Source: Natronoglomus mannanivorans
GTDB taxonomy: Archaea; Halobacteriota; Halobacteria; Halobacteriales; Natrialbaceae
NCBI GenBank assembly: GCA_025517485.1
Contig: JAOPKB010000002.1
Span: 605,118 to 669,117, forward strand
Direction: 5' to 3'
DNA length: 64,000 bases
Part shown: positions 8,587-17,519 of the stretch, one piece after another
Position numbering within the stretch: the stretch's first letter is position 1
How the letters are laid out: each line of letters starts with the position of its first letter
The notes under the pieces: model-generated
Database searches by the model: none
Told to the model about the DNA's origin: nothing
What the model saw: the letters and a program-made list of their open reading frames with translations, nothing else
Program-made: the position numbers and the translations under genes

Positions 8587-9006
8587 TCAGACCCGGCCGT
8601 CGATGTCCGCGGCGATATCGTCGAGTTCGTCGTCCGAGAGGTCGGGTGCCTCGCCGGCGACGGCGTGGATGGGGCCGCCGCCGTCGCCGTCGAAGCGCGG
8701 AACGATGTGGCCGTGGACGTGGGGGACTTCCTGACCGGCGGCTTCGCCGTTGTTGAACGCGACCGTACTCGCGTCGGCGTCGACGGCCTCCTCGACGGCC
8801 GGCACGAGGCGGTGGAGCGTCGCGTAGAGGTCCGCGGCGACCTCCTCGGGGACGTCGTTCAGCCGTTCGTACTCGTCTTTCGGGATCACGAGGGTGTGCC
8901 CCGGCGCTAACGGATTGGCGTCGAGAAAGGCCATCGTGGTCTCGTCTTCGTACACGACACGCGCGGGGATGTCGCCCGCGACGATCTGGCTGAAGATCGT
9001 ACTCAT
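8587..9006 (-). CDS. HIT family (histidine triad) hydrolase
   Basis: This 139-residue cytoplasmic nucleotide hydrolase or transferase of the HIT superfamily is closest to the Hint branch. The catalytic triad motif HVHGHIVPR is near residues 98-106. The N-terminal MSTIFSQIVAGDIPAR and the segment LVIPKDEYERL are characteristic. The acidic C-terminal tail is a haloadaptive addition. The start at 9006 is set by MSTIFSQ; extension upstream gives non-family residues. Likely substrates are purine nucleoside phosphoramidates or related adducts, inferred from the family. Confidence 0.93.
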   Translation of the reverse strand: MSTIFSQIVAGDIPARVVYEDETTMAFLDANPLAPGHTLVIPKDEYERLNDVPEEVAADLYATLHRLVPAVEEAVDADASTVAFNNGEAAGQEVPHVHGHIVPRFDGDGGGPIHAVAGEAPDLSDDELDDIAADIDGRV

Positions 9007-9456
9007 GTGCCAGTCTGGGACCGCTCGCCGTAAGAAGGTTACCCGCGCGAGGGCGGTCTCGAGGGAACGCTCGGTGTGTCGGTACTCGAGAACGTCGAAA
9101 AACCCGGACTCGGATTGGCGTCCGGTTTCGCTGCAGGTGATTGAGCACCGCCGGGCTGTCACCGTTCGGTGACTCGCCGTGGCCATCCAGCGAGTCGAAT
9201 CCGTGACAGCCGACAGTAGGGGGCATGCACTGGTCGTCTCGTGTCTTCACCCGAGACGCGGCTTCCAGCCTGTCGGTCAAGCCATGCATCGGCTCTGGGT
9301 ATCCCAAAGCCAGTTTGATGTAACAGACGATGAAACTTAAAACTGTTGACCTTACGAGTTCGAATCGGGGAGCGCCACTGCTGGGCTGTCCTCCGTCACG
9401 TGCCCTCGCCACGTCCGAACGCTGCACTCACCCGTCGAGGCGCTCTCGCGCTCGTC
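9007..9456. other. 450-bp non-coding stretch with strong hairpins
   Basis: No convincing gene is present. Two strong hairpins stand out. The first is CGTCTCG/CGAGACG at 9235-9258 (7-bp stem, 10-base loop). The second is GGCTcTGGG-TAT-CCCAaAGCC at 9291-9311 (8 pairs, one mismatch). An AT-rich stretch near 9325-9350 (GAAACTTAAAACTGTT) could be a promoter reading either way. On the minus strand 9289 to about 9130 is open (MHGLTDRLEAASRVKTR...) but its composition is not acidic, unlike true genes here. A structured RNA or the remains of a mobile element are possible. Confidence 0.4.
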
Positions 9457-10173
9457 TCACTCACACAGCCCCTCGAGTTCCGCCCGAATCGCCTCCTGAT
9501 ACTCCTCGGGATCGTAGCCCAGTCGGCCGATCCAGACGTCCTGATACGAAGGGTGGAGGATCGGCAGCAGCCAGACGCCCAGCGACTCACAGCGAATCGG
9601 CTCGAGGACTGTCTCGAGAAAGCCCTCGAGCGTTCGACCTTCCGCCTCGAGAACCGTCTCGGTCGCGTGTTTGCCGGTCGCGAGGACGACGGTGGGGTCG
9701 ACGGTCTCGAGTTCGGCCAGCAGGTGGCTGCGGCAGTTCGTCCGCTCCTCGTCGGTCGGTTCGCGGTTGGTCGTCGGGTCGGTCTCGTCGGGCGGGAAGC
9801 ACTTCACCGCGTTCGTGTAGTAGGCGTCGCCGAACCCGACCGCCGCGAGTATCCGACGGATCCGCCGCCCGGAGTGTCTCGAGGTGTAGGCCTTTCCGGT
9901 CCAGTTGCCGCCCTGCCAGCGGTCGGCGTCAGGGTTGCCGGCACCCGGGGCTTCGCCGACGACGACGACGGCCGCCTCGAGGGAGCCGGTGCCCCACGAG
10001 ATACACTCGCGGTGTTCCGTGAGGGCAGGACAGCGGGCACACGTCGGTTCGATGGCGTGGCGAGTGGTGGGGAACTCGAGTTCGGGGTCAGGGTCGGGAT
10101 GGGAACCCGGATCGGATTCGGGTACAGGTCCGGAATCCGTCTCGGAATCGGGTTCGGGGTCGGAAGCGGGCAC
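9457..10173 (-). CDS. Uracil-DNA glycosylase superfamily protein (family 4/5-like)
   Basis: This 238-residue repair enzyme of the UDG superfamily would remove uracil or related bases from DNA. Motif A is GEAPGAGNPDADRW (from residue 73) and motif B is the late ILHPSYQDVW. The region YTNAVKCFPPDETDP matches family 4/5 enzymes. Cysteines at C45 and C48 (TCARCPAL), in VKCFPP and in RTNCRSH fit a 4Fe-4S cluster as in family 4. The first 34 residues are an acidic Pro/Ser/Asp repeat, probably a disordered haloarchaeal extension. Exact base specificity is not determined. Confidence 0.88.
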   Translation of the reverse strand: MPASDPEPDSETDSGPVPESDPGSHPDPDPELEFPTTRHAIEPTCARCPALTEHRECISWGTGSLEAAVVVVGEAPGAGNPDADRWQGGNWTGKAYTSRHSGRRIRRILAAVGFGDAYYTNAVKCFPPDETDPTTNREPTDEERTNCRSHLLAELETVDPTVVLATGKHATETVLEAEGRTLEGFLETVLEPIRCESLGVWLLPILHPSYQDVWIGRLGYDPEEYQEAIRAELEGLCE

Positions 10174-10197
10174 GGATCCGCTAGATGCGCGAAGACC

Positions 10198-10506
10198 TTA
10201 GCGGATTCGGAGTTCGGGATCGAGAGTGGTGCCGATCTCGACACGACTCGAGTGACTCTCGACCCGACCGCCGTTCACTCGGGGGAGGGTGAGGGGACAA
10301 CACGACGCCGAACAGGATCGGCGAGAAGAGTGCGACGAGCAGGCCAACACCACGAAGTCGAACAGGATCAGGAGGACGTCGAACCAGCCGGGACGGGGCT
10401 CGAGTAGGCGCGTCGACAGGGGTGGCGACGACACCGACGAGGGACATCGCAATTCCGGCGACGGATCCGATTTTCGCGAGCCGCTGGCAGTCCAGTGAGC
10501 CGTCAC
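10198..10506 (-). pseudogene. Small membrane-protein gene broken by several frameshifts
   Basis: Reading leftward, the frame that has GC-rich third positions and hydrophobic helices changes at least three times. One frame gives LAKIGSVAGIAMSLVGVVAT. After a CCCC run the next frame gives GWFDVLLILFDFVVLA. The first frame returns with LLVALFSPILFGVVL. The last segment, ending LDPELRIR and TAA at 10198, is again in the second frame. No single frame joins these pieces, so this is a decayed gene or a cluster of sequence errors. The family is not recognised. It lies 24 bases upstream of the glycosylase gene. Confidence 0.45.
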
Positions 10507-10607
10507 ATCGTAGACGCGAGTGGCCCGCTTGTGCGAGCAAAAACTGCTGTCAGACCTCTTCTGGCGGACAGACAGGTTTACAACCGTTGGGCGACTGGAC
10601 TCGTATC

Positions 10608-10838
10608 ATGGGAATGTTCGGATCGGGTGCCCTCGCAGAAGCGATCTCGCTCGTCGTCTACTCCGTCGTCGCCGCTGTGTTGACCATCGGCGGTCTGTTC
10701 GTCGAGTACACGAGCGTACAGTATCTCGGAACGGGCGAGCAGGTCGTCGCGTTCTGGCTCGCCGCGATCGGTGCCGTGTTGCTCTACGCCGGGCTGTACG
10801 GGATCGGCTACAAGAAACTGCTCGCGCGAGTGTCCTGA
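10608..10838 (+). CDS. Small membrane protein, 76 aa
   Basis: The protein has two hydrophobic helices, roughly residues 12-32 (SLVVYSVVAAVLTIGGLFVE) and 43-67 (VVAFWLAAIGAVLLYAGLYG), and a short basic end (KKLLARVS). The layout resembles many small haloarchaeal membrane proteins. The start at 10608 (MGMFGSG) gives a natural N-terminus; upstream in-frame codons look non-coding. It is the only gene between the decayed minus-strand gene and ileS. Function is not recognised. Confidence 0.75.
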   Translation: MGMFGSGALAEAISLVVYSVVAAVLTIGGLFVEYTSVQYLGTGEQVVAFWLAAIGAVLLYAGLYGIGYKKLLARVS

Positions 10839-10965
10839 ATTTAACGCCGTTTCACGCCGACACGACCCCTCTCGAGTTCTCCGAGTACGACCCCACCAGT
10901 AGCGACGCTCGTCGATCGTCGATCACCGGTCTCGCACCTCCACCTGCCGGACCGATTCCCCTTTA

Positions 10966-13900
10966 ATGTCGGAGCCAGTCACCACACGTATGAGCAGGTT
11001 CGGCGAGGTCGACGACCAGTACGACCCACACGCCTTAGAGGAGCGGGTCTTCGAGTACTGGGACGAGGTCGACGCTTACGAGCAGACGAAACAGCACCGA
11101 GCGGACGGCGAGTCGTACTTCTTCGTCGACGGGCCGCCGTACACGTCGGGGGCGGCCCACATGGGAACCACCTGGAACAAGTCGTTGAAGGACGTCTACA
11201 TCCGTTTCCTGCGAATGCAGGGCTACGACGTCACCGACCGTCCGGGCTACGACATGCACGGGTTGCCCATCGAGACCAAAGTCGAGGAGCAACTCGGCTT
11301 CGAGAACAAGAAAGACATCGAGGAGTTCGGCGAGGACGAGTTCATCGACGCCTGCAAGGAGTACGCCGACGAGCAACTCGAGGGGCTTCAGGAGGACTTC
11401 AAGTCCTTCGGCGTCTGGATGGACTGGGACGACCCCTACAAGACGGTCGAACCGGAGTACATGGAGGCCGCCTGGTGGGGCTTCTCGAAGGCCGCCGAAC
11501 GCGGCCTCGTCGAGCAGGGCCACCGCTCGATCAGCCAGTGTCCTCGCTGTGAGACCGCCATCGCGAACAACGAAGTCGAGTACGAGGACGTCGAGGACCC
11601 CTCCATATACGTCAAATTCGACCTCACCGACCGCGAGGGCAAGGTCGTCATCTGGACGACGACGCCGTGGACCGTTCCCGCCAACACCTTCGTCGCCGTC
11701 GACGAGGAGGGCGACTACGTGGGCGTCCGCGCGGAGAAAGAGGGCGAGGAGGAACTGCTGTACGTCGCCGAAGCCAAACACGAGGAGGTCCTGAAGGAGG
11801 GGCGGTACGAGGACTACGAGGTCGTCGAGGAGCTCTCCGGCGAGGAGATGCTCGGCTGGTCCTACGACCATCCGCTCGCCGAAGAGGTCCCCGAACACCC
11901 AGATCACGAGGGCGCACGCGAGGTCTACGCCGGCGACTACGTCGACACGCACGGCGATGGCACCGGCCTCGTCCACTCCGCGCCCGGCCACGGTGAGGAG
12001 GACTTCGAGCGCGGCCGCGAACTCGGCTTCCCGGTCTTCTGTCCGGTCGGCAGCGACGGCGTCTACACCGAGGAGGGCGGCAAGTACGAAGGCCAGTTCG
12101 TCAAGGACGCCGACGAGGAGATCATCGCCGACCTCGAAGACAGCGGCGCGATGCTCTCTTCGGGCACCGTCTCCCACAGCTACGGTCACTGCTGGCGGTG
12201 TGATACGGGTATCATCCAGATCGTCACCGACCAGTGGTTCATCACGATCACGGACGTCAAAGACGAGTTACTCGAGAACGTCGAGGACAGCCAGTGGTAC
12301 CCACAGTGGGCCCGCGACAACCGGTTCCACGACTTCGTCGAGGACGCGCCGGACTGGAACGTCTCCCGTCAGCGCTACTGGGGGATCCCGATCCCGATCT
12401 GGACGCCGGAGGGCCGGGACGACGACGAGGACATGATCGTCGTCTCGACCCGCGAGGAGTTAGCCGAGCGCGTCGACCAGGACGTCGATCCCGAGACGAT
12501 CGACCTCCACAAGGACACCGTCGACGACCTCACGATTACCGAGGACGGGACGACCTACACGCGCATTCCGGACGTCTTCGACGTCTGGCTCGACTCATCC
12601 GTGGCATCGTGGGGGACGCTGAACTTCCCCGAGGATCAGCGTCGATTCGACGAACTCTGGCCCGCCGACCTCATCATCGAGGCCCACGACCAGACCCGTG
12701 GCTGGTTCTGGTCCCAACTCGGGATGGGGACGACGGCCATGGGCGAGGTGCCCTACGAGCGCGTGCTCATGCACGGCTGGGCGCTCGACGAGGACGGTCG
12801 CAAGATGTCCAAGAGCGTCGGTAACATCGTCCAGCCCGGCGAGGCCATCGAGCGCCACGGTGCGGACGTGATGCGCCTGTTCCTGCTGTCGGTGAACCCG
12901 CAGGGCGACGATATGCGCTTCTCGTGGGACGAGTTGCGCAACATGGAGAACTCCCTGCGGACGCTCTGGAACGTCTTCCGATTCCCGCTGCCGTACATGC
13001 GGCTGGACGAGTTCGATCCGGATGAGACGACACTGGACGACGCCGACGACCACCTCGAACTCGTCGACGAGTGGGTCCTCGCCCGGCTGCAGTCCACCAA
13101 GGAGACGATGACCGAGGAACTCGAGGCGTTCCGCCAGGACCGTGCGCTCGAGGCCCTCCTCGAGTTCGTCGTCGAGGACGTCTCCCGATTCTACGTGCAG
13201 GCGGTCCGCGAGCGGATGTGGGACGAAGAGGACAGCGGCTCTAAGCGAGCGGCCTACGCCACCATCTACCGGGTCCTCCGAGAGACGGTCACGCTGCTCG
13301 CGCCCTACGCCCCGTTCGTCGCCGAGGAGATCTACGGCACGCTCACCGACGAGGACGGCTACGACACGGTCCACATGGAAGACTGGCCCGCCGTCGACGA
13401 CTCCCGGGTCGACGAACAGTTAGAGGAGGACGTCGCCTTCCTCCGGGCGATCGAGGAGGCCGGTGCCAACGCCCGCCAGCAGGCCGGTCGCAAACTGCGC
13501 TGGCCCGTTCCGCGCGTGGTGGTCGCAGCCGACGACGAGCGTGTCGCTGCCGCCGTCGAACGCCACAACGACCTGCTGGCCGACCGACTCAACGCCCGCG
13601 AGGTCGAACTCGTCGATCCCGACGAGCGCTGGGGCGAGCTGAACTACAGCGCCGAGGCCGACATGAGCGTCCTCGGACCCGCGTTCGGCGGTCGCGCCGG
13701 CGAGGTCATGACCGCGCTCAACGAGGCCCGCATCGACGATCCGACGCTCGAGTCCCTCGAGACTGCGGCCAACGAACTCCTCGACGAACCGGCCGAGATC
13801 ACAGACGAGATGGTCTCGTTCGTCACCGAGACGCCCGAGGGCGTCGCGGGGACGGCCTTCGGAACCGACGGCGACGACTGCGGGGTCGTCTACGTCGACG

Positions 13901-14205
13901 CCTCGCTCACCGACGATATCGAGAGCGAGGGCTACGCTCGCGAGGTCATCCGCCGCGTCCAGGAGATGCGCAAGGAGCTCGATCTGGACGTCGAAGAGCG
14001 CATCGCCCTCGAGTTGTCGGTCGACGACGATCGCGTCGCCTCGTTGATCGACGAACGCGAAGCCCTGATCTTGGAGGAGGTTCGAGCCGACGAGTTCTCG
14101 ACGGTCGACGTCGACGAACGGGACGGCCACCGCAAGGAGTGGGAGGTCGAAGGTGTCGATATCGAACTGGCGATCGTTCCGCTGACGACGTCGGACACCG
14201 TCTGA
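10966..14205 (+). CDS. ileS: Isoleucyl-tRNA synthetase
   Basis: This 1079-residue class I aminoacyl-tRNA synthetase charges tRNA-Ile. The HIGH-like motif is in PPYTSGAAHMGT (residues 57-68), and KMSKS is at 613-617. The large inserted CP1 editing domain carries TTPWTVPANTFV. The region WNVSRQRYWGIPIPIW is typical of IleS. The anticodon-binding domain follows KMSKS, and the acidic C-terminus ends in a long haloarchaeal extension. Length and motifs are complete. Translation may start at 10966 or at the second Met at 10990 (MSRFGEVDDQYDPH). It is a single gene with its own promoter region. Confidence 0.98.
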   Translation: MSEPVTTRMSRFGEVDDQYDPHALEERVFEYWDEVDAYEQTKQHRADGESYFFVDGPPYTSGAAHMGTTWNKSLKDVYIRFLRMQGYDVTDRPGYDMHGLPIETKVEEQLGFENKKDIEEFGEDEFIDACKEYADEQLEGLQEDFKSFGVWMDWDDPYKTVEPEYMEAAWWGFSKAAERGLVEQGHRSISQCPRCETAIANNEVEYEDVEDPSIYVKFDLTDREGKVVIWTTTPWTVPANTFVAVDEEGDYVGVRAEKEGEEELLYVAEAKHEEVLKEGRYEDYEVVEELSGEEMLGWSYDHPLAEEVPEHPDHEGAREVYAGDYVDTHGDGTGLVHSAPGHGEEDFERGRELGFPVFCPVGSDGVYTEEGGKYEGQFVKDADEEIIADLEDSGAMLSSGTVSHSYGHCWRCDTGIIQIVTDQWFITITDVKDELLENVEDSQWYPQWARDNRFHDFVEDAPDWNVSRQRYWGIPIPIWTPEGRDDDEDMIVVSTREELAERVDQDVDPETIDLHKDTVDDLTITEDGTTYTRIPDVFDVWLDSSVASWGTLNFPEDQRRFDELWPADLIIEAHDQTRGWFWSQLGMGTTAMGEVPYERVLMHGWALDEDGRKMSKSVGNIVQPGEAIERHGADVMRLFLLSVNPQGDDMRFSWDELRNMENSLRTLWNVFRFPLPYMRLDEFDPDETTLDDADDHLELVDEWVLARLQSTKETMTEELEAFRQDRALEALLEFVVEDVSRFYVQAVRERMWDEEDSGSKRAAYATIYRVLRETVTLLAPYAPFVAEEIYGTLTDEDGYDTVHMEDWPAVDDSRVDEQLEEDVAFLRAIEEAGANARQQAGRKLRWPVPRVVVAADDERVAAAVERHNDLLADRLNAREVELVDPDERWGELNYSAEADMSVLGPAFGGRAGEVMTALNEARIDDPTLESLETAANELLDEPAEITDEMVSFVTETPEGVAGTAFGTDGDDCGVVYVDASLTDDIESEGYAREVIRRVQEMRKELDLDVEERIALELSVDDDRVASLIDEREALILEEVRADEFSTVDVDERDGHRKEWEVEGVDIELAIVPLTTSDTV

Positions 14206-14445
14206 GGTCGTCGACGCTGTTCGGTACCGACACGGCCTGGCGCTCTCGACTTCGGTCTCTTTCAGTCTGTTCTGCTTTCGATCCGTTTCTCGACCCGTCT
14301 TCGAAGACGGTGAGCCGTCTCGCGGATTGTCGCCTCACGAGGGTCGGCTCACCGCGCTCACCTGTCGCAATTCCTCGGCTTCGATCGACGTCGTGTGGAC
14401 CGAATTGCCACAAGAGTCTTGATAACTCACTCGCCAGAGTATGTC

Positions 14446-16767
14446 GTGACCCGCCGGTTCGCCGTCGTCCTCACACTCACAGTCACACTGCTCTGTGTGC
14501 TGAGTCTGCCCGGACACGCTGTGGCCCTCGGTGTTGGGTCCGATGCCGGTTCCGGTGTCGACTCCGCTCCCAGTACCAGTGTCAGCGCTAGTGTGAGCGC
14601 TGGCGACAGCACCAGTTTCGACACCGAGAGCGCTGTCTCCTTCTCTTCTCTCTCTTCCTCATCCTCTTCCTCTCCTTCTCCCTCTCCGTCGACACCGGAC
14701 ACGAGGTCGTCTCTCTCGAGCAGTTCGGTCACGTCTTTGACGGACACGACACCGACTGCGGCGACCGACAACGACGACACGATTCGACAGACAGCCGTGC
14801 TTCGACACCTTCCGGACCGGCCCGGTGAGTTCGAGACCGAACTCACCGTCGACGTTCCCGATCCCGTCACCGACCTCGAGTTGACCGTCGATTCGACGGC
14901 GGAGGTGGTTTCGACGGACGGGTTCGACCACGCGGGCGGTGACACCTACGAGTGGACGGGGACGGGGTCGACCGACGAGCCCCGGATTACGTTCCGAATG
15001 CCGGCGAACCGGACGGAACTCGACCACCACCATCGACCCCGGCAGTTGACGACGAGTTCTCCGTCGGCGTCGACGGTTGCGGGTTCGACTACGACCACAG
15101 CTGAACCTACGGCGGCCACCTCTCGAGACCACGAGTACTACTTCGTCGATACCGGCTCCTGGGGTATCGTCACCGTCCCGACGGTTCGGCTCAACTGGTG
15201 GCAGACATCGTCCGTCAGCGTCGAGCGCACCGCTGAGGTCGACGGCCCCGGCGCGACCGGTGGCGACATCGCCTTCTTCGGGCCGGTAACCGAACACACC
15301 CGATCCGCCGGAAGCGAGTCGTTCCGCCTCGCGGTCCCCGACGCCGTCGAACTACGGGAGTCTCCCGAGGACATCCTCGATTCGCTCGAGGACGCCAGCC
15401 GCTCGCTTCGTATCGGCGGGAAAAACGACGAGGTGTTCGTCGTCGCCGTCCCGCCCGAGGACGTCTCGTGGGGGGCGAGCGGAATCCAGTACGGTGACAG
15501 CGACGCGTGGGTCGTCGCGGATGCCCGACTGGACACACCGCACAACGTCTGGCTCCACGAGTACGTCCACACGAGACAGGACTTCATGAAGTCGGCGGAC
15601 ACCGGAACGACGGCCGAAACCCAGTGGCTCGTCGAGGCGCAGGCGGAGTACTTCGCCGCGCTGACGACCCTCGAACAAGAGCGAATCGAGTTCAGCGACT
15701 TTCGACGAGCCCTGCGTGAGGGCCAGCGCTCTCCCTACGCCGACGGTACGCTGGCCGACCGATCGACCTGGCGCCACGAGCAGACCGACTACGTGAAGGG
15801 GCCGCTCGTTTTCGGGGCGATCGACCGCCAACTGCGTCTCGAGACGGAGGGTGAACGGACCGGACGGGACCTCGTCCGCCAGTTGAACCTCCGTGAGGAG
15901 CCGATTACCGACGACGCGTTCCTCTCGTTGCTCGAGCGCGAGGGCGGTCCCGAACTGCGAGCGTTCGCCGAACGATACGCGCACACCGCCGAGACGCCCG
16001 ACGCCTGGTCGGTATCGAACCATCGGGCGGCGTTCGACCAACCGACCGCACTGATCGACTACGCGATCGCCGACGAACCGATCGGGGTGTCTGGCCCCAC
16101 TCGAGACGTCTCTGGTGCGGTCGACATCGTTCCCACGCTCGTTCCCGGCGAGACGGTGACGTTCCCCGTCGCCGTCGAAAACGTCGGCGAGCGGTCGGGT
16201 TCCTACAGCGCGACGCTTCGAGTCGACGGCTCGGTCGTCGACGAACGAAGTGACACACTCGAGGCAGGCGATCGCCGTGTCGAGACGGTCTCCTGGACGC
16301 CCAACGCGCCCGGCCGGTACGACGTCCGGGTTGGCGACCAGCGACTCTCCCTCGAGGTGAAGTCACCTGCGAGCGGAACGGTAACCGCTCTCGCCGTCGA
16401 CCCGGAGCGGGTCGAACCGGGTGAAACCGTCACCGCGACTGCGACGGTTACCAACGACGCGAATCGGCCCGCAGACGCGACGGTTCACTTCAGGACGCCC
16501 GCGGGTGTCGCCGACGAGGTGACGGTCGCGCTCGCACCCGGCGAGACGACGACGGTCGAGACGGATCTCACGTTCGACGACCCCGGTCGGTACGAGGTGG
16601 CCGCCGGCGATCACACGGTCGTCGTCTCCGTCGAGGAGGAGTCCGCCATTCCCGCGGCGGTCGAGGAAGCCGCCGACGCGCTTCCCGGATTCGGCGTTCC
16701 CGCGACGGTCGTCGCGCTCGGGGTCGTGCTCGTCCTCGGGCTCGTCGGACGACGAACGGACTCGTAA
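14446..16767 (+). CDS. Secreted HExxH (gluzincin-like) metallopeptidase with Ig-like repeats and PGF-CTERM anchor
   Basis: This protein is about 773 residues from the GTG at 14446, which gives a clean signal peptide (MTRRFAVVLTLTVTLLCVLS). An earlier GTG at 14395 only adds residues ahead of it. A Ser/Asp/Thr-rich linker spans about 28-105. The catalytic domain holds H371-E-Y-V-H375, with E397 in WLVEAQAEYFA as probable third zinc ligand, resembling the WLNEG-type helix of M1/M61 peptidases. Two CARDB-like beta domains follow (about 560-645 and 648-738). The end is PGFGVPATVVALGVVLVLGL plus basic residues, a PGF-CTERM signal (747 onward), so archaeosortase processing and lipid anchoring are expected. 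The target is unknown. Confidence 0.8.
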   Translation: MTRRFAVVLTLTVTLLCVLSLPGHAVALGVGSDAGSGVDSAPSTSVSASVSAGDSTSFDTESAVSFSSLSSSSSSSPSPSPSTPDTRSSLSSSSVTSLTDTTPTAATDNDDTIRQTAVLRHLPDRPGEFETELTVDVPDPVTDLELTVDSTAEVVSTDGFDHAGGDTYEWTGTGSTDEPRITFRMPANRTELDHHHRPRQLTTSSPSASTVAGSTTTTAEPTAATSRDHEYYFVDTGSWGIVTVPTVRLNWWQTSSVSVERTAEVDGPGATGGDIAFFGPVTEHTRSAGSESFRLAVPDAVELRESPEDILDSLEDASRSLRIGGKNDEVFVVAVPPEDVSWGASGIQYGDSDAWVVADARLDTPHNVWLHEYVHTRQDFMKSADTGTTAETQWLVEAQAEYFAALTTLEQERIEFSDFRRALREGQRSPYADGTLADRSTWRHEQTDYVKGPLVFGAIDRQLRLETEGERTGRDLVRQLNLREEPITDDAFLSLLEREGGPELRAFAERYAHTAETPDAWSVSNHRAAFDQPTALIDYAIADEPIGVSGPTRDVSGAVDIVPTLVPGETVTFPVAVENVGERSGSYSATLRVDGSVVDERSDTLEAGDRRVETVSWTPNAPGRYDVRVGDQRLSLEVKSPASGTVTALAVDPERVEPGETVTATATVTNDANRPADATVHFRTPAGVADEVTVALAPGETTTVETDLTFDDPGRYEVAAGDHTVVVSVEEESAIPAAVEEAADALPGFGVPATVVALGVVLVLGLVGRRTDS

Positions 16768-16838
16768 CCGCACGGCTGCCGGTCGTCGTCTCGTTCTCAC
16801 AACGATTCATGCACGTACTCGAGTCGGGTCGGTCGCCC

Positions 16839-17447
16839 TCACTCCCCGAGGACGACGTGAAACACGCACTGGTCTTCGCCTCTCTCCTCGCTGCCGTCCC
16901 CGTTCCCATTCTCGCTGTCGTACCCGTCTCCAGTTTCGCTCTTTCCTCTGTCTTCGTGAACGCAGGCGACCTTCTCGACGGTTCCGGACTCGCCGTATTC
17001 GGTCACGATTCCCTCGAGAACGCCGTGGGCCAGCGCACAGTAGTCGCGATCGGAGGCGTAGCCGACTCGAACGCCGTCGGAGATCCGTTCACACGATAGC
17101 GTCGGCGGCTCCGTCTCGGCTCGTTTCGATCGCAGATCCTCGGCGATCTCTCCGAGCGATGTCAGGAGCGTGAGGAGGTCCCAGCCGGGCCTGATGTGGC
17201 CCCGGAAGGTCCGCAACAGCGGTTCCGCGAGAAATCGACCGACGTCACGCTCGACGGCCGCTCGGTCGTGGCCCGACATCGTCGCGACCGTCTCGAGGAC
17301 CGTATCGAACTCCGCGTCGTCGTAGTGGGTGACCGGGAGATACAGCTTCGGCTCGATACCCGACCGCTCGAGGACGGTCGCCCAACTTCGTTCGTCGGTT
17401 TTCTCGACGACGTAGCGTTTGAGCGACTGGTGGACGATTCCGTGCAT
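16839..17447 (-). CDS. H-NOX-like (HNOB fold) protein lacking the proximal heme histidine
   Basis: This 202-residue protein matches the heme-nitric-oxide/oxygen-binding fold. It starts MHGIVHQSLKRYVVEK, has a middle ERDVGRFLAEPLLRTF and holds Y130-A-S-D-R134, the YxSxR motif that contacts heme propionates. The position of the proximal heme ligand, His102 in the Thermoanaerobacter protein, is A102 here, with identical spacing of 15 residues to the PP pair (114-115). A Gly/Asp/Glu-rich insert (about 170-192) precedes the last strand. Canonical heme ligation is therefore unlikely. The gene follows prs by 72 bases on the same strand. Fold is confident; ligand and role are open. Confidence 0.75.
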   Translation of the reverse strand: MHGIVHQSLKRYVVEKTDERSWATVLERSGIEPKLYLPVTHYDDAEFDTVLETVATMSGHDRAAVERDVGRFLAEPLLRTFRGHIRPGWDLLTLLTSLGEIAEDLRSKRAETEPPTLSCERISDGVRVGYASDRDYCALAHGVLEGIVTEYGESGTVEKVACVHEDRGKSETGDGYDSENGNGDGSEERGEDQCVFHVVLGE

Positions 17448-17519
17448 GGAGTGTGGCGGTGTCGTCCCGCCGTCAGCGGAACGACGCTCTTGATAGATAC
17501 CCTACTGGAAGGTGACTAT

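Noticed and set aside
11035..12189. Long open frame of 384 codons antisense to ileS
   Set aside because: It mirrors the GC-rich third positions of ileS on the other strand and its translation is Val/Leu/Asp/Arg repetitive without any domain.
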